A DNA stretch of 17,529 nt from Methanobacteriota archaeon. Its GTDB lineage: Archaea > Halobacteriota > Halobacteria > Halobacteriales > Halalkalicoccaceae. A model generated the notes under the pieces. That model was not told where the DNA came from, ran no database searches, and saw nothing but the letters and a program-made list of their open reading frames with translations. The position numbers were made by a program, and so were the translations under genes. Every line of letters starts with the position of its first letter. The stretch's first letter is position 1. The stretch spans positions 1 to 17,529 of the forward strand of contig JADFQH010000021.1 of assembly GCA_022561895.1 (NCBI GenBank), read 5' to 3'. This document shows positions 13,052-17,529 of this stretch, piece by piece.

Positions 13052-14062
13052 ATGAGTCTCGAACCAATCGACGCCGAAACCGCACTGGAACTGTACCTCG
13101 CGGATAAGAAGAACGAACTGTCAGAAGCCTCTCTGAAAGGGCACAAATACCGTCTGGGCCACTTCGTCCGCTGGAGTAACGAACAGGAGATCGAGAACCT
13201 CAACACGCTCAACGGTCGTCAGCTTCACCGCTATCGGCTCTGGCGACGTGAGGACGGTGACCTCAACAAGGTGAGCGAGAAGACGCAGATGGACACACTA
13301 CGCGTGTTCATTCGATGGCTGGAGTCCATCGACGGTGTAGAACAAGACTTGAGTCAGAAGGTACTGTCGCCGTCGGTCACGCCAAACGAGAACTCCCGGG
13401 ACGTGATGCTGGACAGCGACCGCGCCTCGGAAGTGCTCGCTCACTTGGAGAAGTACGAGTACGCCAGCACCGAGCACGTCGCAATTGCGCTGATGTGGCA
13501 CACGATGATGCGCGTTGGCGGCGTACACGCGCTCGACGTTGACGACTACAATCCAAATGACCAGTGCATAAAGGTCCGTCACCGTCCAGAGACGGATACA
13601 CCGATCAAGAACCAAGGAGATGGTGAGCGGATGGTCGCACTTTCGGATCAGGTCTGCGATCTCCTCGACGACTGGTTGGAAACCCAGCGACCACCAGTGA
13701 CGGACGAGTATGGACGAGAACCGTTGTTGTCGTCACGGGAAGGACGCACGAACAAGACTACGCTTCGGGCCTACGTCTACCGCTGGACACGTTCCTGTGC
13801 CTACAGCTCCGAATGCCCACACGACCGCGGACCCGGTGAGTGTTCGGCAATAGGACACGATACCGCCTATCGCCGTCCATCGAGCGTGAGTCCTCACGCA
13901 ATTCGCCGCGGGAGCATCACTCACAGCTTGAACAGCGATATGCCGGATAAAGTCGTTAGCGACCGAGCGAACGTTAGCCAGCGAGTCATCGAACAGCACT
14001 ACGACCGACGTACTGAGCGAGAGAAGATGGAACAGCGGCGGGAGTATCTAGACAACCTGTAG
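13052..14062 (+). CDS. Haloarchaeal tyrosine recombinase / integrase
   Basis: This 336-aa site-specific recombinase has an N-terminal SAM-like core-binding domain (about 8-95; KGHKYRLGHFVRW, then TLRVFIRWLE) and a C-terminal catalytic domain. Catalytic residues visible are Arg154 (MMRVGGVHAL), the pair His282-x-x-Arg285 (SPHAIRRGSITH) and nucleophile Tyr317 (EQHYDRR). Where Xer proteins have Gly-His before the tyrosine, this has DRANVS, which I recall as usual in haloarchaeal integrases. A Cys-rich loop (C249, C255, C264 plus H257) may bind zinc. The ATG at 13052 is the family start. It marks the island and is the likely agent of its insertion. The end shows no tRNA overlap. Confidence 0.95.
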   Translation: MSLEPIDAETALELYLADKKNELSEASLKGHKYRLGHFVRWSNEQEIENLNTLNGRQLHRYRLWRREDGDLNKVSEKTQMDTLRVFIRWLESIDGVEQDLSQKVLSPSVTPNENSRDVMLDSDRASEVLAHLEKYEYASTEHVAIALMWHTMMRVGGVHALDVDDYNPNDQCIKVRHRPETDTPIKNQGDGERMVALSDQVCDLLDDWLETQRPPVTDEYGREPLLSSREGRTNKTTLRAYVYRWTRSCAYSSECPHDRGPGECSAIGHDTAYRRPSSVSPHAIRRGSITHSLNSDMPDKVVSDRANVSQRVIEQHYDRRTEREKMEQRREYLDNL

Positions 14063-14098
14063 AACTTCTGTATCGAAGGAGTACCGACTCCCACTCTT

Positions 14099-14133
14099 TG
14101 ATTTTTTGGAAGGCTTTGATATCTAACATCAAA
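14099..14133. terminator. Terminator region between convergent genes
   Basis: A T-run (14101-14107, ATTTTTTGG) lies 40 nt after the recombinase stop, the usual U-rich archaeal terminator for the plus strand. It is followed by TTTGAT (14115-14120)/ATCAAA (14128-14133), which could form a hairpin on either strand. Confidence 0.5.
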
Positions 14134-14144
14134 TATACTGGAGA

Positions 14145-15278
14145 TCAGAGACTCCAGAAACGCTCACCGCCAACCTCGAACGACGAAATTCCGTCTAAAT
14201 CCTCAAGGCGCTGAACAGCTTCCTGGCGTGTGACTTCGTAGACTTCTATCACTTCAGGTGTGGCAACAGGACCATGCTCCTGGACGAAGTCCTGTACTTC
14301 CTGGGGCTCCTGTTCGTCTATTCCTTGGAACGTGAACTGAGTCCTGAAGTCCGAGTATCGGAGACGACCATTCTTGGGGACTGACTTTCCCTGAATCTTC
14401 ATAAACGTGAATGGAAGTTCGCCACGCTCACCCGTCTTCAGTTCTACCCCGTTCAGGTCCTTCTCGAAACGCTCCAAGTCTAATCCGAGATCTGAAGCTA
14501 GGTCAACCAGGACTTCCCGATCATTGATATCACGGCCAGCTCCAACACCCTCCCGCCACATCTCCCGGATGTAGTCTACTCCACGACGCTGCTGGGTGGC
14601 TGCCTCGAACGCCTTGTTGACCAGTTCTATCGAGTCCGGCGGGTCATTATCCCAGAACGAAGGATCGACCGGCATACCAACTTGCTTAGCGTCTATCCAT
14701 CTCTGCTTCTCCTGCTTCGGATCGAGTTCACGGACAGGTGCCGGTTTGTAAAAAAGCTCAATCTCCTCACCGTAGCACTCCTCTACACGCTTCATCACCG
14801 GCTGGACACCCCACGACATCGCACTCAACGCATCGACTTCCTGGACTACGACTACGGTATCATCTTCCTCATCGTCTTCGTCATTATCGTCGTCGTCCTC
14901 TTCGTCCGTGCCCTCTTCAGCGTCGTTGGACTTGCCGACATCGTCCTCCGACTCTATATCCGGCTCCTCGGTATCTGAAGTCTCAGGCTGCTTCTCTTCC
15001 TCACCTTTTTTTCCATCACCTGCTTCTTCCCCGTCTCCAGCGTCTTCGCCTATAGGTGGCTCAACGATTACACCGCCACCGCCTCCACTACCGGTCGAGT
15101 TGCCAGAGCCAGCAGCAGGTCCAACACCGGTACCGGAATCATCGCTTCCTTCATCGTTTCCGCTGAAATCATCTACACCGGTCTGAGTATGGTTGTCTGT
15201 CGATTCTTCATCCTGCGAGTCATCGTCTCCCGACGAACCTCCGCCACCGCCGCTGTACGAACCAAGGAATACGAACAT
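14145..15278 (-). CDS. Redox-dead DsbA/FrnE-like protein with acidic disordered N-terminus and winged-helix tail
   Basis: This is a 377-aa protein. Residues 1-140 are low complexity: Gly/Ser stretches, then a Glu/Asp run ending in DDDDNDEDDEEDD. Residues 141-~320 read as a DsbA/FrnE thioredoxin-fold domain. They have strand VVVVQEVDALS, the active-site helix (MSWGVQPVMKRVEE), the helical insert containing GMPVDPSFWDNDPP and the cis-Pro region ELPFTFM (P289). Haloarchaeal relatives that I recall have DPTCTWCWG at the active site; here it is DALSAMSWG, so both CxxC cysteines are serine (S152, S155). C168 is the only cysteine in the protein. Residues ~325-377 look like a winged helix (VQDFVQEHG, then RQEAVQRLEDL). 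It starts 3 nt after the upstream gene with a full AAGGAGG (15288-15294). It has no signal peptide, so it is probably a cytoplasmic binding protein. Confidence 0.7.
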   Translation of the reverse strand: MFVFLGSYSGGGGGSSGDDDSQDEESTDNHTQTGVDDFSGNDEGSDDSGTGVGPAAGSGNSTGSGGGGGVIVEPPIGEDAGDGEEAGDGKKGEEEKQPETSDTEEPDIESEDDVGKSNDAEEGTDEEDDDDNDEDDEEDDTVVVVQEVDALSAMSWGVQPVMKRVEECYGEEIELFYKPAPVRELDPKQEKQRWIDAKQVGMPVDPSFWDNDPPDSIELVNKAFEAATQQRRGVDYIREMWREGVGAGRDINDREVLVDLASDLGLDLERFEKDLNGVELKTGERGELPFTFMKIQGKSVPKNGRLRYSDFRTQFTFQGIDEQEPQEVQDFVQEHGPVATPEVIEVYEVTRQEAVQRLEDLDGISSFEVGGERFWSL

Positions 15279-15281
15279 TGA

Positions 15282-16166
15282 TCAGTTGGCCTCCTTCTTG
15301 CCGCTGAATTCGTTCATAGGTCTCTGCTCCTGACCATCGTTAACGGAAAGTTTGGCTTCCCGGCTTTCTTTGAACTTTGGCCATAGATCCTTCGAAAGCC
15401 CGTTCTCCGTAGAATAGGCATCCTTCCACTGCCGAAGTCCCGTCGCTCCACGGACACGCGGAGCAAAATCCAACAAGTCGTCCTCCGCGAGCCCCCCTAT
15501 CAGAAAAACACTTCCCATATCTAGGGCGGCAATAGAGTTCCTGACGTGCCTTCTGAGGACGTTGATTGCGTTGCCAGCATCACCTCCAGTATATTGGACG
15601 GCGTAAAACGCGAATTCCTCATAGTCGAACTCATCGTAGAGCTCTTGGTATTCAACGAAGTGTTCGTACGTCCAACCCTTGTTAGTCGGGATCAGACGGA
15701 CATCCAGGTCGTACTCGATCACCTGTTCCTGCAGGTATCTCACATGGTCGATATAGGCGTTAATAGCGTTTTCCTGAATCTCGTCATCCATCCAGTTGTA
15801 GCTGTAGACCACGTCTGGGACGTAGATCGCGGGTTGCGCCATCTCCAACAAGTCCAAGATTTCCTGTAAGGTGCGTTTATTCACCTCGTCGTCATGCTCT
15901 GTTCCCAGGATGATCGGGACATGCCATGGCTCCAGTACCTGGCCCAAGTTCCCGTCCCGCTCAACGACTTCCTGGGCGTCCGAGAAGTTGATTACCACGT
16001 ACTCAACGTCCCGGTTGCCGTCGAGCCATTCCTCGTATTCCTCGTCCGGAAGTTCAACTCGGGGATGAATGCCTCTAATCGGCTTGTAGATCCGGTGAGA
16101 ATTAACCGCCTCATGCAGTGTTTGCTGCCCTCTACCGACCTCTCGAGTGTCTGCTTGCGAACTCAA
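15282..16166 (-). CDS. Unrecognised alpha/beta protein, first gene of the DsbA-like operon
   Basis: This 294-aa soluble acidic protein belongs to no family I can name. It starts with TTG at 16166, preceded by GGAG (16176-16179) 9 nt upstream; no ATG or GTG lies in frame between it and the upstream stop. Strands and helices alternate: YVVINF (56-61), HVPIILGTE (82-90), AIYVPDVVYSY (113-123), DVRLIPTNKGW (155-165), FAFYAVQYTGG (185-195) and SVFLIGGLAEDD (219-230), with a following RVRGATGLRQW. This resembles a TIM-barrel (such as the TGT/DpdA group), but that is fold-level guesswork. Conserved-looking polar residues are D118, N124, K163, H169 and D196. The C-terminal ~35 residues are charged. 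The stop lies 3 nt before the DsbA-like gene. Confidence 0.7.
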   Translation of the reverse strand: MSSQADTREVGRGQQTLHEAVNSHRIYKPIRGIHPRVELPDEEYEEWLDGNRDVEYVVINFSDAQEVVERDGNLGQVLEPWHVPIILGTEHDDEVNKRTLQEILDLLEMAQPAIYVPDVVYSYNWMDDEIQENAINAYIDHVRYLQEQVIEYDLDVRLIPTNKGWTYEHFVEYQELYDEFDYEEFAFYAVQYTGGDAGNAINVLRRHVRNSIAALDMGSVFLIGGLAEDDLLDFAPRVRGATGLRQWKDAYSTENGLSKDLWPKFKESREAKLSVNDGQEQRPMNEFSGKKEAN

Positions 16167-16231
16167 AGTTTGCTCTCCGTCTCCTGGTGTGTATTCGTAT
16201 GGGAGACATGTCAGGATACGCGCTAACCTAC

Positions 16232-16240
16232 CATATAACT
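16232..16240 (-). promoter_or_regulatory. Promoter of the two-gene operon
   Basis: The minus-strand AGTTATATGG has a TTATAT core centred at 16236, predicting a start near 16209. This leaves a ~43-nt leader carrying GGAG at 16176-16179. A led, Shine-Dalgarno-dependent gene with a TTG start contrasts with the leaderless core genes to the left. Confidence 0.5.
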
Positions 16241-16327
16241 ATCGCCGCAAACCGGAACTAGGGTCGCCTAAACACCCGAAACGTGGGTTTCACAGAATTT
16301 TGATGGGGTTCAGAAATTTCGATATAT

Positions 16328-16388
16328 ACCCGATAGTTACTTTTGATATCTGGAACAGAGTGAGAACAGATAACCACTGATATCGGGT
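16328..16388. repeat. Two nested inverted repeats in an AT-rich gap
   Basis: The outer arms are ACCCGATA (16328-16335) and TATCGGGT (16381-16388), both perfect 8-mers. The inner arms are TATCTG (16347-16352) and CAGATA (16367-16372), enclosing GAACAGAGTGAGAA. It lies 34 nt past the stop of the gene at 16423-16734, so on the minus strand it could be a 3' end structure. The gap 16167-16422 otherwise contains only the operon promoter and a near direct repeat (CAGAATTTTGAT / CAGAAATTTCGAT). Confidence 0.55.
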
Positions 16389-16422
16389 TTCGGATTGTTG
16401 CCGCGTATGCCGGTCTTTTTGA

Positions 16423-16734
16423 CTACTCGTCTCGCGGCCAGTCGTCCGGCAGACGGGACAAAGTCGCTTTGATCGTGAAATCGTCCAGTTCAGTATATTC
16501 TCGTAACCAGTCGGCTGCCGAAATGTGAGCATCTTGTCCGTTTGGGATGTATATTCCATCTGGTGACCGCACGACGAATGAGAGGCTGATAACCTCGTTT
16601 TCGAGAGTGCGTTTCAGTTCGTCGTGATCCTCTGTTCCAGCGACCAACCGGATCAACTGATCGCTTGGAACTGGTGATCCCCATGAGTGACGGCGAGCCA
16701 GTTTCCATACGAACTTCGCCGCTTCGTCCGACAT
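16423..16734 (-). CDS. Small haloarchaeal accessory protein next to a winged-helix regulator
   Basis: This is a 103-aa soluble protein. The ATG at 16734 has GGAG (16742-16745) about 8 nt upstream; a GTG at 16788 is in frame but lacks one. Recognisable segments are FVWKLARRHSWGSPV (7-21), EDHDELKRTLENEV, SPDGIYIPNGQDAH and AADWLREYTELDDF followed by ATLSRLPDDW. I recall proteins with the GIYIPN.QD.H and LSRLPDEW elements in haloarchaeal plasmids and islands, without a function. The layout (helix, helix, strand turn, helix) could be a small winged helix. It is divergently transcribed from the regulator at 16849 with a shared palindrome between them, so co-regulation is likely. Confidence 0.72.
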   Translation of the reverse strand: MSDEAAKFVWKLARRHSWGSPVPSDQLIRLVAGTEDHDELKRTLENEVISLSFVVRSPDGIYIPNGQDAHISAADWLREYTELDDFTIKATLSRLPDDWPRDE

Positions 16735-16770
16735 TTCGCCAAACTCCGTAGTCAGCCCACTTATAGACGA

Positions 16771-16776
16771 TTTAAA
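16771..16776. promoter_or_regulatory. TATA box for the divergent pair
   Basis: TTTAAA is symmetric and centred ~39 nt before the minus-strand ATG (16734), giving a short leader with the GGAG. A second option is TATAA (16761-16765) at the leaderless distance. Confidence 0.45.
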
Positions 16777-16781
16777 CGGGA

Positions 16782-16797
16782 TGGACACTTGTGTCCA
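16782..16797. promoter_or_regulatory. Palindromic operator candidate
   Basis: TGGACAC-TT-GTGTCCA has perfect 7-bp arms. It lies between the TTTAAA box (16771) of the leftward gene and a TTTAAC box (16803-16808) of the rightward regulator. This is the place expected for autoregulatory binding by the winged-helix protein encoded at 16849. Confidence 0.55.
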
Positions 16798-16848
16798 ATA
16801 GGTTTAACACACTTGCAACCCAATACTCGAACACCCAACGCAAGTCCC

Positions 16849-17193
16849 ATGTCGACCCAAAAACCACCCACCGACGATCTGTCGATGGACGAGCTCCGTG
16901 ATGAGTACCCGAGCGGCTGGCGAATCCTCATCCAAAACGAGAGCGTCGGGTACATCCTCGATGCGCTGATGGATGCCCTGCCAGGAACCGAATATACGAA
17001 ATCCGAACTCGCCACCGAAGCAGGCGTCAGCCGCCAGTCCCTGTACACGCATCTGGATTTGCTACTCGCACTCGATATCCTCGACCCCGTCAAGAATTCC
17101 TCCCCGCAGCGGTATCGCGTGAATCCGGACAGTGAGTTGCTCGGTCTTCTTCACCAAGTGAACGGAACAGTCAATCAGCGGTTGTCTGGTTGA
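16849..17193 (+). CDS. Winged helix-turn-helix DNA-binding protein
   Basis: This 114-aa cytoplasmic regulator typical of haloarchaeal islands and plasmids starts at ATG 16849. The helix-turn-helix is residues ~49-72: YTKSELATEAGV, SRQSLYTHLDLL, with the turn at AGVS and recognition helix SRQSLYTHL. A wing follows (DPVKNSSPQRYRVNPDS). The helix before it (SVGYILDALMDAL) resembles the dimerisation/packing helix of ArsR- or MarR-like folds. The C-terminal helix LLGLLHQVNGTVNQRL probably aids dimerisation. No ligand domain is present, so it likely acts as a simple repressor. A 16-bp palindrome lies ~50 nt upstream. The exact family is not assigned. Confidence 0.88.
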   Translation: MSTQKPPTDDLSMDELRDEYPSGWRILIQNESVGYILDALMDALPGTEYTKSELATEAGVSRQSLYTHLDLLLALDILDPVKNSSPQRYRVNPDSELLGLLHQVNGTVNQRLSG

Positions 17194-17341
17194 GGCGTCT
17201 CGACAAAAAGAATCACCAGTATCACAACGGGTCAAAACCAAGAGGGTCCTATAGTCTATTTTCGCAAACCATCACGACCACATCAAGATTAGAAGGTCTC
17301 GGAGGGAGAAACAGAAATTCAGATACGTTCTTCTGGGACCG
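17194..17341. other. Intergenic stretch between convergent genes
   Basis: The stretch is AT-richer than the left of the window. It has no gene, hairpin or T-run long enough to call; an A-run (17206-17210) follows the regulator gene. Confidence 0.4.
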
Positions 17342-17529
17342 TTACGCGTTCCCCCGATAATCTCGACCGTAATCCTCGTAGTTCTCGATAGCCTCCTCGA
17401 CACCAGGAGTTAGGTATAATTGTACATTCTCGCTTTTGACATATTGGATGAAGGTCTGATACGCCTCATTCTCTGTGCCTCCGATTGCGCGTGAGCCTGT
17501 GTGCGCTCGCACTCGACGGCCATAGACGG
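17342..17529 (-). CDS. C-terminal end of an unrecognised protein (5' end outside window)
   Basis: On the minus strand a frame is open from the window edge to TAA at 17342-17344. It encodes 61 residues: VYGRRVRAHTGSRAIGG, then ENEAYQTFIQYVKSENVQ, LYLTPGVEEAIENYED and a tail YGRDYRGNA. The composition is protein-like and acidic, with a helix/strand/helix pattern. It contains no ATG, so it must begin beyond the window. The family is not recognised. Its 3' end faces the winged-helix gene. It probably belongs to the same island. Confidence 0.6.
   Translation of the reverse strand, partial: VYGRRVRAHTGSRAIGGTENEAYQTFIQYVKSENVQLYLTPGVEEAIENYEDYGRDYRGNA

Overview
The window is haloarchaeal chromosomal DNA. 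The evidence is the acidic proteins, the largely leaderless genes with TATA-like boxes centred about 27 nt before the ATG, an archaeal-type initiator tRNA (A1-U72, no encoded CCA), a Tat-type lipoprotein, a UbiA-family archaeal lipid enzyme, and several small families known mainly from Halobacteria. I cannot name the genus from the sequence alone.

Layout. (1) 2-3807, plus strand: the 3' part of a di-/oligopeptide (or related solute) ABC importer operon. It has a truncated DppB-type permease, a DppC-type permease and two ATPases (DppD-type, DppF-type) with overlapping starts and stops. (2) 3857-9095: core-like housekeeping DNA. It holds a haloarchaeal domain protein of unknown function, a membrane/zinc-ribbon protein, a DUF5518-type membrane protein, initiator tRNA-Met set among palindromic elements, methylglyoxal synthase, an HAH_0734-type small protein, a four-helix membrane protein, the UbiA-family prenyltransferase of archaeal lipid synthesis, and a creatininase-family amidohydrolase lacking one usual metal-site acid. 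(3) 9096-12567: a small two-helix membrane protein, a Tat lipoprotein PQQ-type sugar dehydrogenase, small proteins, MsrA and a cold-shock protein. Two intergenic gaps here carry copies of one ~90-nt sequence, each with a TATA-like box at the same offset and a hairpin supported by a compensatory base-pair change. I read these as a pair of undescribed small RNA genes. (4) 12568-17529: an accessory island. It begins with a haloarchaeal tyrosine recombinase. A two-gene minus-strand operon follows, encoding an alpha/beta protein that I do not recognise and a DsbA/FrnE-like protein in which both active-site cysteines are serine, with a 140-residue acidic disordered N-terminus and a winged-helix-like tail. 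Next is a divergent pair (small conserved protein / winged-helix regulator) around a 16-bp palindrome, and finally the C-terminal end of another gene.

How it fits together. The first three quarters is mostly stable metabolism: uptake, lipid synthesis, methylglyoxal formation, methionine-sulfoxide repair and cold shock. The last quarter is foreign-looking, with an integrase, AT-richer intergenic DNA, Shine-Dalgarno-led genes and a TTG start. The points most worth follow-up are the covarying small-RNA pair, the SxxS DsbA-like two-gene module, the diverged repeat (12014/12921) flanking the cold-shock gene, and the palindromes on both sides of the initiator tRNA. All functional statements are read from sequence and family knowledge; no database search was run.
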